A stretch of DNA of 64,000 nucleotides from Plicaturopsis crispa FD-325 SS-3 (lineage: Eukaryota > Basidiomycota > Agaricomycetes > Amylocorticiales > Amylocorticiaceae). A model generated the notes under the pieces. That model did no database searches and was not told the DNA's origin. It saw only the letters and a program-made list of their open reading frames with translations. Within the stretch, counting starts at the first letter, position 1, and every line of letters begins with the position of its first letter. The position numbers and the translations under genes were made by a program. This document shows positions 1-9,626 of this stretch, one piece after another. The stretch lies in contig KN832561.1 of NCBI GenBank assembly GCA_000827205.1, positions 753,446 through 817,445 on the forward strand. The letters run 5' to 3'.

Positions 1-243
1 GTGAAGGGTGCGTCTTTATACGCCCGCTCCGCGGTAAGAATCTGATGTATCGTGACCGGACGAAGGGTTTGCTTTGGGCTATACTATTTTGAAGACCCGT
101 AAAGCGCGTAAATGCCTGCAGTCAGGTACTGTTGTTGTAATGCAGCTATGAACGCTCACATGAATAGAGTCATTGAACGATGCATCGTCTTCCGCGCCTG
201 AGACGTCCTCGTCAGAATCCTCGTTGTATGTGCGTGCGGGCAT
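1..243 (-). CDS. Partial hypothetical protein, 5' end only
   Basis: An ATG (complement of 241-243) opens a reading frame that begins MPARTYNEDSDEDVSG, an acidic N-terminus. A 44-base intron fits at 116-159 (donor GTGAGC, acceptor CTGCAG). After it the frame stays open to the left edge through AFTRFTGLQNS and a basic stretch with RSRYIRFLPRSGR. The gene continues outside the window, so no domain is visible and I do not recognise the family. It lies head-to-tail about 300 bases downstream of RPA2. The call rests on the open frame plus a clean intron. It could be a chance ORF. Confidence 0.4.
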
Positions 244-539
244 TATGGATATGATATCGCCGGTTCGGCGGCCTCCTGCATATGCGAGGTCTAAAGAGCT
301 CGAGGAGGGTCAATGGTGGTAGTATTAAGAGGACATGAAGACATGTCGCGTGCGCGCGTGCGCCGAGAACACTGACGCCCGGCTCAACGAGAAGCGCAAG
401 TCAAACAATATTGATGCTCGATTCTTACACAGCGGCAGATACCCAAATGGCATCCATTATAGCACTAAAGTACATTTTCGGGACGTGTTATGACAGCAAA
501 GTAAGAGTGACGAAGAAAGAGACGAGGGGGACGCCGCGA

Positions 540-1676
540 TCACTGCGCAAGGCTGTAGTGAGACTCGTCGATCGTCGTGAATACAAGACCTTCATCAGCC
601 AGTTTGTCCAGTGCCTCGCTGCAGCACTGTTAGCAAGGCATCACGACGCGAAATGTATGAGCGCACCTGATTGAATGAGCATCCCCGCCGATGGCTCGAG
701 CAATAGCAGCAACGTGCACCCCATCGTCGTTTTGTGCTTGCGATGCGATGAACTGAATGATTTGCCGTTGTACAGCCGGAAGATGCGAATATTGGTCGTT
801 TGTTGAAGCGCTTTGGACGGCGTACGCAGATGCACTCGTTGAGCCGTTTGCGCCGCTGCCTGTGCCGTTTGCTGCCCCAGGCCCTGCAGGCTGTTTACGG
901 AGCACGTTTAGCAGGTAACACTTATATTTGCGCAATGCGCCACTTACCGGCCCTTTCTCCCGGATCCGGGTGACCGTCATAGCATCAAGAAAATGGAAAT
1001 ACAACTCGGATGGATTTGGTGAAAGCCGGACTTGTGTTGCATTGACGTAGCGTTTTTGGCCGAAGGTCTTGAGCGCTCCGGTGACACGAACGAAAACACC
1101 TTCTCTGCGACGCTACTTAGTACGAAGTCGAGAGATCGCGCGAACGAGCGTACCCGATGGCATCCCCCTTGTCGTTATCCTCATCAGAGGCCCCCGCCCA
1201 ATGCCGCACTTCGATTCGTGCCGTACCGTCATCTACCCAGTACACGCAGTTGGTGGCCTGTCTGTTGACAGTAACAACAGAACCGACGACCGTGATCTAC
1301 GACAATTGATCGTTTCAGCGACAGGACAATGCGACGAGAATATGCACTTACCTGTCCGATTTCTGCATCATCCACATGCCAATCTGCGTCTGCATGTGCC
1401 TGGGTCGCGTTTACCACTTGCCTGCACGTCAAAGGCCGCAGCGAATGCGAAGCTTCCGATCTCTGTTGACTCTCTTGAGCTACTTCAGCGAGTTGACATC
1501 AAAGAGCAGAAACGCACCCTTGCACCCCCCGGACTGCCTCCAGCACTTCCCATTGGTGATCCTCCAGCCAAGAAGCCTCCACCCCCGCCTCCACCATAGT
1601 AGTTGTTGTCACCGACTACGCCATATATGTGAGTGTCTCGACCTTCGACAATCATAAAACACTTACACTGGCTCAT
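540..1676 (-). CDS. RPA2: Replication protein A 32-kDa subunit (RPA2)
   Basis: This is the middle subunit of the heterotrimeric single-stranded-DNA-binding complex RPA, acting in nuclear replication, repair and checkpoint signalling. The first exon is only ten bases (ATGAGCCAGT). An intron then joins it to a frame reading MSQFGDNNYYGGGGGGGFLAGG, the Gly/Ser-rich phosphorylatable N-terminus typical of RPA32. An OB-fold follows (VTVVGSVVTVNRQ, then VYWVDDGTARIEVRHW). The C-terminal winged helix is visible as HLPAVQRQIIQFI, GVHVAAIARAIGG and LDKLADEGLVFTTIDESHY, ending SLAQ-stop. The order Gly-rich tail, OB fold, winged helix matches the family over its whole length. The exon-intron structure is inferred by eye. 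A long ORF on the opposite strand (1069-1599) is a shadow. Confidence 0.93.
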
Positions 1677-1997
1677 TTACGCGTCAATAGCTATCGATAG
1701 AAAAGCTGGTGAGAATCTGCACGAATTGACGCGCGAAAAGCAATGTAGAGAACGAAAAACGAGGAATCGACGCGTCAGGCGTGTTATTTGGGCTTGTTTG
1801 TGTCGAGGCATACGGTAGCCCAATATCCTACTTACAAGGACCAGGAGGACCAGGAAGACACAATGAAAACATATTGCATTGGTAGGTAGGTACGATGGAA
1901 ATAATGATTATGTATGAGAGGGGGTTGATGTCCAGAGATGCAAGTGAGTTCTACATGTTGATCCATCTGCGCGCGCGCAGGAGATGCCGTTCTATTA
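1677..1997. other. Intergenic, NAA25 3' end to RPA2 start
   Basis: These 321 bases separate two minus-strand genes. They must hold the NAA25 3' untranslated region and the RPA2 promoter. I see no repeat or RNA gene. A run of alternating GC (gcgcgcgcgc) near 1970-1980 is the only compositional oddity. Confidence 0.5.
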
Positions 1998-4900
1998 TCA
2001 TGCCGCGCTGTAGTTGCTGCAGACCTTCGCGATGCCCTTCCCGACACCTTCGAGGACCTTTTTCCGCGAGTCGGTGACCTTCTTGGCGACGTTTAGGACA
2101 AAGTCGTGGTCAATCTGCAACATGTTTAGTGAAGAGGAGGGGTATGGAAACAAGGTGGCCTACCGCTTCAGACGTCACTGGTTTCGACGCTTGAACAAAG
2201 ACTTTCCGAGCATCAGCAGTACCCTCTTGCTCGCCGAACTTGACAATCTCAGTCGATATCTCCTGGAGCACAGTAATGGCCTGTGCGCGTAGAACCTTGA
2301 AGTTCTGGACCAGCTGGAAGAAATTGTTGGTGAGATCGCAAGTGTGAATACGACAAGTAGCTTACTGTTCCAAGCTTGTGGATCTTGACTATCGACGCAG
2401 GTTTGAAACGTATTGTCTCAACGGTGAACAGAAGCAAGGCCTGAGGGTGGTGTGTAAGCAATGGCCAATGAAAGGAGGATACCAATGCATACCTCTTGTG
2501 CCAGCGTCGCTACATGAAGTATCTCTGCTGGCACTTTCCGTGCCAATGCCTCCCTGAATCGACCGTTAATTTCTGCGGGAGACGATGAGCAAGGAAGCAG
2601 CGGAGAGGATACAACAGTCACGAACGATCGAAGAACGCAGACACAAGTTCAGGAGCTGGCTTTACGGGCGGTGCCTCCTCGTCCTTCTTTACAGGCGACG
2701 TGGACCCATTCGACGGAGGAATCGTGACACCCCGCAGTGGTAATCCGGTCTTAAGCTCCGTCTGCTTCGCTGCCTCTGCCAGGACAACGGAGGGCGGCGG
2801 ACGAATGTGATCATGGTATGGCTCCAACCAATCTGCGAGGGCAGTAGCATAGTTGAGGAACGACAACTCGTCAGGCGTCAGCTAAACAAATGAAAATCAG
2901 TTTCGTTCGAGCGAGGTAGACCTATGTCAAAGTATTATTACCTCGTCAAGCTCTTCTTGTTTCCGTTTGATGAGGCGCTCTTTCAACGGAAGCTGGTTTT
3001 CAGGATCATTACTCTGCTTTGGTCGATCGCCGACGAGCAGTTTATCTTCGACCGTGTCATCGAGGTCGCTAGCATGCTGGAAAGCCCGGATGTACAGCTT
3101 CAGGAAGACCCATAACCATCCTAGCTGCAAGTAGCGACTGATTAGTACGTTGGTCGGGATATAAACATGGTTTTAGGTACCCCTGGCGAGTTCTCGAACA
3201 AGAGCGTCTGCTCGTTGAAAGATTTTTGCCATCGGGGTTGGTAGTTGGGTAAGATGTCGAAGTCTCGGTTGTCGTGGTGGACTGTAAAGGGGGTAAGCAT
3301 GATGACTCCTGGGAATCCATGGGCATCAGAGCTTACATCTATCGAAGATGAACTTGAGTTCAATCAACTCCATGTCAACCAGATCGGTGTTGACGGGCTC
3401 GTGCGCAAGGCGCATCCGAACGTGCTCGACTTTCACCGCATCGCGTTGGAGGGAGTTATCGAGCCGGTCCTCGAAGTTGATGAAGTCCGGGATCTGGATA
3501 GAACAAGAAGACGCAATGTTTAATGCCACGACTTGGAGCAGTGATACTGTCTGTGCACCTGCGAGTACTTCTCCGACGTGAATGCACGAACGATGTAGTC
3601 TGCAGTCTGATAGATACGGTGTTTTAGTTTCGAGGTGAGATCAGCGCTCCCAGAAGCCCACCTCTTGAGAATTTGTCATGTAGACCTGACTCGATTCGAG
3701 ACATTCTGTGGGGAGGGTAAGGTCACCCGTCGCCGCCAGTGAGAATGTTGAAGCCCGCGAGAGTATGAAATGCGACAGGGTGTCATTCTGAACTTGCTTG
3801 ACATCCAGTAAGCGATAATGGTCTAACGCTTGGGATGGTGCACCTAAACAAGCATTGCAAGCATAAATTTCAGCTCCTCCAGATATGAATGGAAAGATTC
3901 ATACCGAGTAAGCGGTATATCCGAACCAGTAGCAATCGTATTTGGTACGAATGTATGCTCTTCGTTGCAGCAAACTCGAGGACGGTGACAGCCTTGAAAA
4001 GATGCGCTTCATCCTTGGTTGCATGCCATGCGCTGACCAACGCTTGTGCCGCTAGAATGGCAAAGTCATCCGCTGGCTGTAGCTCCGTCCCCGGGAGGTC
4101 TTTGCCCAGCTCAAGCCCCGCGATATATCTCGTAAGATACTCCTGGGCCCGCACAAGCTCAGCATCGGGGGTAGACTCAGCCTCTGAGAGGTTGTAGCGC
4201 AGGAGCTTTTGGATATTGATCGCGCGACGAATGTCGGTGGATATCTGAGGATAGCACCAATAAAAATCAACGCGCGGCTGGAAATCCAAGTGGTGTTCAA
4301 CGAACGGTAGACGCATTTTGCGATTCCAGGAAGGACGTCCAGCGCGAAAGGCCATCGGCATCTAGAGACAGATATGGCCTCAGGTCTTCGAAGCAGCATG
4401 TCTTGTCGCCGATTTGCTGGAAATAGTTCTCCATCATCTCGACCAAGGCCGTGCTGTCTTTTCGTAGAGAAATTTAGTACTCCAGGGTGTAACATCCAGA
4501 TAAAATGACTCCGAAGTACCTTCAGATACCCCATGCAACTTTAATCGCCTTTCCAATTCAAGGAGTCCCAGAAGACCCGAACGGTCTCGCACACCATCTT
4601 CCACAGCTACCCGAGTAAATAGGTCTTTAGTCCGCGATACATGAGCCAGAAACTCAGATTTTGTCGATTCGTCAAGGTCGGCAACAGGTCGATCCAAAAC
4701 ATATGAGAAAGTAGCATCCAGCACCGAAATGAACTCTAGCCAATTTCGGTCCCTTAAAAACTAGGGTTTAGCGAGCTGCATCAGGAGAGAGCAGAGGATC
4801 GTCTCACTTTTGCTCAACAATCCGTTGCTCCGCGTGTACGCCTTCCTCTATCCACAGGCCCCTCATGCGCCAAATCTCTCGCCGGATTTCATCGCACACC

Positions 4901-5780
4901 AAGCTCTTGGAGCAGATTGCCTTCCCTATTTCACTCTCCAGAAGCGTGTTGGCCTCATCGAAGAGTTGCAGCTCGCGTAATATTGTGAGGTGCAGGTGGA
5001 AGCGATCCGGCGAGACATAGGACGGGGTTGGCGACGACGCGACGAGTCTGTGTGCAAGCTTGTACAATAACGTGCGCATAGGAGGTGGAGTGCTGGGGTC
5101 GTTCGCTTGCAGGACCGCGCTGATGATGGCCCAAAACAAATAGCGGTCTTCCCGAAATTGCTTGTGCATTCGCGTTGCGATCTGCATACATGGCATTAGA
5201 CGCGTCGATTTATATGGAGAAAGAACGGACCTGTTGCGCGACTTTCCAGTTGCCGGTGCGCACATTGGCGAAGAATGTCTGCGTGCCCAGCTCCTCGTTT
5301 TCTGGTTGCTGTTTGAATGCATCCTCGAACATAGTGATCATGTCGGCATCTGGAGGGGGATGAGAGATTGTATACTGCGTGTTCTTTGTTGTACGCACGT
5401 CGGCCCAGAGCACGTAGGACATGCATCATGGCGGAGAGCGTTGCATCGTCTGTGGTCTTCGAGGCAAGCACCTCATCGCACAGGACAAGCGATTCCTCGA
5501 CCTTTTGCGAGCGCACAAGAGCTAGCGATTTCAATGCCTGTGGTATTGCACATTCAGCACAAAAACTCTGACTACGTCAGCAGCCTATAATACCTTGACG
5601 AGGCCATTTTTTGGGTGTTTCTTGAGTAGTTTGTTGCAAGAAACGATGGCCGATTTATTGGAGCCCGTGTCAAGCGCGTCTGCAATGGCGTTGAATGACA
5701 GCGACGTGACACGCGTCTACAGCAAGGTTCCGCTCACCGTAAATCGGGCGGATTTGACGCTCAAAAGCAACAGCCGACAT
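1998..5780 (-). CDS. NAA25: NatB N-terminal acetyltransferase auxiliary subunit NAA25/Mdm20
   Basis: NAA25 (yeast Mdm20) is the large helical TPR-type subunit that anchors the catalytic Naa20 to ribosomes for co-translational acetylation of Met-Asp/Glu/Asn/Gln N-termini. The start reads MSAVAFERQIRPIYDALD, then SNKSAIVSCNKLLKKHPKNGLVK, the classic first repeat. Further exons give ALGRHADMITMFEDAF, ANVRTGNWKVAQQ, IATRMHKQFREDRYLFW, RSGLLGLLELERRLK and, near the end, IDHDFVLNVAKKVTDSRKK, stopping after SNYSAA. About a dozen short introns interrupt it. The protein should be roughly 950-1,000 residues, normal for the family. Exon order and phase are consistent where checked (first three introns and the last exons). 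Mid-gene junctions were not all resolved. Confidence 0.88.
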
Positions 5781-6065
5781 CCAGATCTATAGAGACGACG
5801 AGAGTAGGACGAGGATGGTAATGGAGAGGAGAAAGTAGGAAAGTGTAGAGTAGGAATCGGAGACCAATGGAAAGTCTTCAGCTTCAAAATTTGAGTGACC
5901 GGACAGCAGCTGTAGCCGGACGCAATCGGCTTTCCTTCCCGAACCGTCACGGTCCTCGATATTTACGTTCACAAAACGCATATACCTGGTCCTACAAGCA
6001 AGGGCTATCGCATTGTACGGGCAGTGAAGACGATCATAGCCCTGTGTTGAAGGCCGGAGACTTCA

Positions 6066-6335
6066 ATGCCGCCAGTTCTACTTTCGCGGTCAGTTTTGCA
6101 ACTCTGTGGTTTGGATGGCCGAAATTGAATATCGACAATGTGCAGCACCCTCGACCCCCTCCTGGGCGTCTTCACCGGTGTGTTCGCATACTATCTCTAC
6201 GAGACGAATCCTCGTACTGCGCTTCCCCCCGATCAACGGCTCGTAGAGCTATCGCGGTGGAAATACTCGCGCTGGCAGCAGGAACGGGAGGCTAGGCTAA
6301 GCAGCGAAGCCGTTAGCGAGCAGACGAGCAAGTAA
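6066..6335 (+). CDS. NCE101: Nce101-like small membrane protein
   Basis: A 70-residue protein from two exons. Exon 1 (6066-6088) encodes MPPVLLSR. A 57-base intron (6089-6145, donor GTCAGT, acceptor GTGCAG) leads in frame to TLDPLLGVFTGVFAYYLYET, followed by NPRTALPPDQRL and a basic/acidic tail. The single hydrophobic segment flanked by DP at one side and YxxE/NPRT at the other is the pattern I associate with the fungal Nce101 (non-classical export) family. Its biochemical role is poorly known; export of leaderless proteins was proposed in yeast. The start was chosen because only this upstream ATG joins the conserved segment in frame across a proper intron. It is head-to-head with NAA25 (285 bases apart). 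Confidence 0.75.
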
Positions 6336-6728
6336 CATCCATGCAGTATACATGAATCATTATACCCTTTTTTGACCCAGGCATTCTATATTTTCTGCGA
6401 GCACAAGTTCACTCAAGGCACATTTTCTGGTGCGTCTACTATCCTTGGGATCCCTGATCGACATATTGCGTCCTGCCCAATGTCCTACTGGTCTCAACCG
6501 GATCATGTATGGTCAGAAACGAAATGCGGATCTTCATCCCGCACGCTCTTCGCGATTTCGTTTTTGACTGATATACCTCCGCGTTGGTCATCCGAGACAT
6601 CTAGTATTGGGAAAGGTATAAAGTCTGCCATTCCCCCACAGAACCTCCAACAACTCAACCACGACCATCTACCACTTCATCTCTCAACCTAAACTACTAC
6701 CTTCCTTTCTTTCGATACATTTTTTATC
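6336..6728. other. Intergenic and promoter of HAD phosphatase gene
   Basis: 393 bases between two plus-strand genes. The right half looks like a fungal promoter: a TATA box at 6617-6623, then a CA- and CT-rich leader (CTACCTTCCTTTC) up to the ATG. Nothing else is recognised. Confidence 0.5.
6617..6623 (+). promoter_or_regulatory. TATA box of HAD phosphatase gene
   Basis: TATAAAG lies 106 bases upstream of the ATG at 6729 and is followed by a pyrimidine-rich leader, a common arrangement in strongly expressed fungal genes. Confidence 0.5.
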
Positions 6729-7883
6729 ATGTCTTCCATTACCAAGTTTCAAGTCGACGCTGTTCTGTTTGATATGGTGCGTACATTTACTTACTGTCTT
6801 CCTCGCACATGTGTCTGACACGATTCACCCCTAGGATGGAACCTTGACGGATTCCATCTCAGCTGTCGAAGCTGCCTGGGGCAAAGTTGCGGCAGACATC
6901 GGGCAGGACCCGGCGTTCGTCATTGCTGCCACCCACGGCAAGCGTGCCATTGACAATCTCAAGCAGTTCAAGCCCCACATCCGCGCCCACGAGATGGAAG
7001 CGGAGGTTGAAGCGTTTGAGCAGTCGATCCTGTTCTACGCCGATGCGTTCCACCGTTACAACCCGAGGTCGCAGGGCACTCTCCCGATACCCCACAACTC
7101 ACTTGCGATTTCGCATATGAGCTCCCCCGCAAATAATACCCCTACGCTGTCGGCGGGTTCCACGGCGCCGTCGTCGCGCCGCAGCTCGGCGACGCTGGAC
7201 GACATAGTGCAGGCACGTCGCGCATCCTTCGGAACACTCTTGACCGGCATGTTGGAAACTATCCCTGCTTCCCCATTTATGGAAGCGGACGAAGACCAAG
7301 ACCCCTTTTTCGTTGAACGCATTGTCCCCATTATCCAGGTGGAGAAAGATGTACGGGCAGCGTGGCAGGTGGAGGCGGCGGGCGTTGATCGCTCGGTCCA
7401 CATCCTGCCCGGCGTCAAAAAAATGATCGAGTCTATACCCGCTGGACGATATGCGGTTGCTACCTCAGGTGCCAGGACTTATGGTCAGTAATTTCGACCT
7501 CATCTACTTTTTCTCTGCTGATGCCAATTGTTCATACAGCATACGGTTGTATGAACCGTGTTGGCATCGTCCCTCCCCCGGTGACTATCACCGCATGCGA
7601 CAAGCGCCTCAAAGCTGGAAAGCCTGCGCCTGATCCTTTCCTACTTGCGGCTGAATGCCTTGGCTTCGAAGCCAAAAATTGTGTCGTCTTCGAGGACTCT
7701 CCGTCTGGTATCAAGGCGGGCATTGCTTCCGGTGCGATAGTTATCGCGGTGTGCACTAGCCACGAGCGGTCAAAGATTGAGGGCCTCGGCGCACATTTCG
7801 TCGTGGATACGATGGAGTGTATCAAGTGCGAGGCCACTGGAGAGGGCGCCGGGATGAAACTGAACTTCACTATCACAGTCTGA
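6729..7883 (+). CDS. HAD-family sugar/polyol-phosphate phosphatase (Dog2/Gpp-like)
   Basis: A soluble haloacid-dehalogenase phosphatase of the 2-deoxyglucose-6-phosphate / glycerol-3-phosphate phosphatase group. Motif I is DMDGTLTD with the catalytic Asp pair; intron 1 falls exactly between DM and DG. Motif II Ser/Thr is in YAVATSGA. The motif III Lys is in KAGKPAPDPF. Motif IV is VVFEDSPSGIKAG. A second intron follows ARTY. The cap region carries an extra low-complexity segment of about 80 residues (Ser/Thr/Pro-rich, with SSRRSSATLDD and a very acidic EADEDQD) that ordinary Gpp/Dog proteins of about 240 residues lack. It is in frame, has no stop and shows no clear splice pair, so I treat it as a real insertion. 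The substrate cannot be read from sequence. Confidence 0.87.
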
Positions 7884-8067
7884 CTGGATCACTGTGCCTG
7901 TACATATACCCTAGATTTCGACAACATACATATATGCTATTAGATGATTTTTTCCTAGTACAATGCACCGTGTCCTGGGTGATCTGCAAGATGTTGTCTG
8001 ACAGTTGCGTTTCGACTATGCTGCTGTCATGTATGAAGTCCATGGACGAGCAAGATATGAGCGTACC

Positions 8068-8603
8068 TCACGTTCTACTCAAAAGTTCATTGAGCATAGA
8101 CATCACACCGAGGAATACGTCTCTTTCTGACTCGCTCAAACCACCGCTCTCGTCGCCCTCGCTCTTCCGCAGGGCGACCCCGACCACCACAGCTTTTCGA
8201 TCCACTTCCAAAGGACCCTGTGACTCGGCTGTCCACACGATGGTCGCGATCTGGGACGCGTAGAGCGAATGCAGAGTCTGCATGTGCTCCGTCGGACCGC
8301 CTCCGAGGAGCGATGTGAGCTGTATGGCTGCAGGTGGAGGCGGTAGCGTCTGGATGTTTGGGTTACCGGAATCAGGCGCGGGCGCAGGTAGTAATGGGAC
8401 CGTCGGTGGTATAGTTGCCTGGATCTTTGGGTTAAGGATTTCACGTCAGATCGGGCAAGCATGGATGGGAGCTTTCCGCGCACCAAGTTCCCGACTTTGC
8501 CCATTTGAGTGACCAAGACCAGGATGCGGTCGCCGAATGCCTGGAGTACAACGTCTGTGTGGTTTCCATTCAGGTCTCTGGATGTTTGACTGGTTGGCAG
8601 CAT
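8068..8603 (-). CDS. Proteasome assembly chaperone 3-like protein
   Basis: About 156 residues in two exons. Exon 1 carries HTDVVLQAFGDRILVLVTQM then GKVGNL, close to the PSMG3/PAC3 core, which has TQFGKMGTLV at the same place in the human protein. A 65-base intron (donor GTGCGC, acceptor ATCCAG) leads to a Pro-rich linker, LLGGGPTEHMQTLHSLYASQ and a C-terminal strand VVVGVALRK. PSMG3-type proteins pair with PSMG4 to help build the alpha ring of the 20S proteasome. The Pro-rich linker is longer than in animals. The identification is by short motif and length only. An upstream in-frame start is possible but not needed. Confidence 0.62.
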
Positions 8604-8707
8604 TTTGAGCAATAAAAGTAGAGAACGTAGATGATGAAACAGAGATATCGAGTTTCGGCAATTCGGGCGCGTTCATGAACGCGTGCCACGCGTTCGAGTA
8701 AAGCACC

Positions 8708-8716
8708 TCGGTTGAC
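8708..8716 (+). repeat. Target-site duplication, left copy
   Basis: TCGGTTGAC directly abuts the left inverted repeat and is repeated exactly at 9536-9544. Confidence 0.85.
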
Positions 8717-9535
8717 AGCTGTCCCAGCTGAACCCACCCCCGACATCACGTGTGAGATTAAGGGCCGGCCAGAATGAATGTTCGGAGTCGGCTCGGAGTG
8801 TGCCGTTTTTGTGACGTGTATCCACCGTCGTCTCCCACCACCACCACGTCCAGCCGCGACACCATCCCTCACACGTCCTTCGCCGTCCCTCGCGCTCCCG
8901 TCCACCCATCCTCGCCTTCCCCCCTCTGTGGCGGGAATACTGACCAGTTAGGACCCCCGCGCCTCGATTTCCACCGGAACCACCGGAAGACCCGCCCAAC
9001 GACGCGCCGCGCCTACCCAAAGCCGGCTCGCTGCCCTCGCGGAGAGCTGCGTGTAAGCGCAGTACGCCGAAGCCTACGACGGTAGGCTCACGATGGCACA
9101 CGCGACGCGCTGAAGCCCCCACCCTCGGCATGCTCGGGCGCTAGCGCGACGGCCTACTGCCCGTGAACGTGGTTGCCGTATGCGCCACTAACGCGACAGC
9201 TAACAGGGAGGGAGGCGGTGACGTCTATGGCTATCTGCGATAGGTGAGTTCTTTGTTGTGCTTTTCGGATATCTCGCTCCCCCCCTGTCGCGCTTCCCCT
9301 TCACCGTACATTCATTATTTTTCTGTACTACTTATTGTAATTGCATGTATATACGTGATAATAAACAACAAAATTAAATGTCATTTTTCATTCATCTGAG
9401 CTGTGAGCAAGAAATTTCGAGCCCCCGGGCCCTTGGGAAGTGTTGTGCAAGGCGGCGCCTGGTCTCGGTAAAGTTCGTCAACAGCCGGCCCTAACCTCGC
9501 ACGTGATGTCGGGGGTGGGTTCAGCAAGGTAAGCT
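8717..9535. mobile_element. Non-autonomous TIR DNA transposon, 819 bp, 9-bp TSD
   Basis: The two ends are imperfect inverted repeats of about 53 bases. The left end begins AGCTGTCCCAGCTGAACCC. The complement of the right end begins AGCTTACCTTGCTGAACCC. The next 19 bases (ACCCCCGACATCACGTG plus flanks) are nearly identical, and both arms reach a GGGCCGGC block. A perfect 9-base duplication, TCGGTTGAC, flanks the element. A 9-base duplication with long TIRs fits Mutator-like (MULE) elements, but no transposase is present and family assignment is inference. The interior is GC-rich on the left and AT-rich near 9300-9400, with no supported gene (a 103-codon ORF at 8774-9085 looks like chance). It sits between the divergent starts of the PSMG3-like gene and MED16. 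Confidence 0.85.
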
Positions 9536-9544
9536 TCGGTTGAC
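9536..9544 (+). repeat. Target-site duplication, right copy
   Basis: TCGGTTGAC immediately follows the right inverted repeat and is identical to 8708-8716. Confidence 0.85.
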
Positions 9545-9626
9545 CAGATATTCCTACAGTTGTTCTCCTTTGACTTTGAATTCGTTCAACGACGACCTAT
9601 AACGCGTCCTAGAGCGCAGACCCCTG

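Noticed and set aside
1069-1599. 176-codon plus-strand ORF ending in a proline run
   Set aside because: It is antisense to RPA2; the proline run is the reverse of the RPA2 glycine run.
8774-9085. 103-codon ORF inside the 819-bp TIR element
   Set aside because: Low-complexity Arg/Pro/Thr translation in GC-rich DNA with no transposase motif; both strands are equally open.
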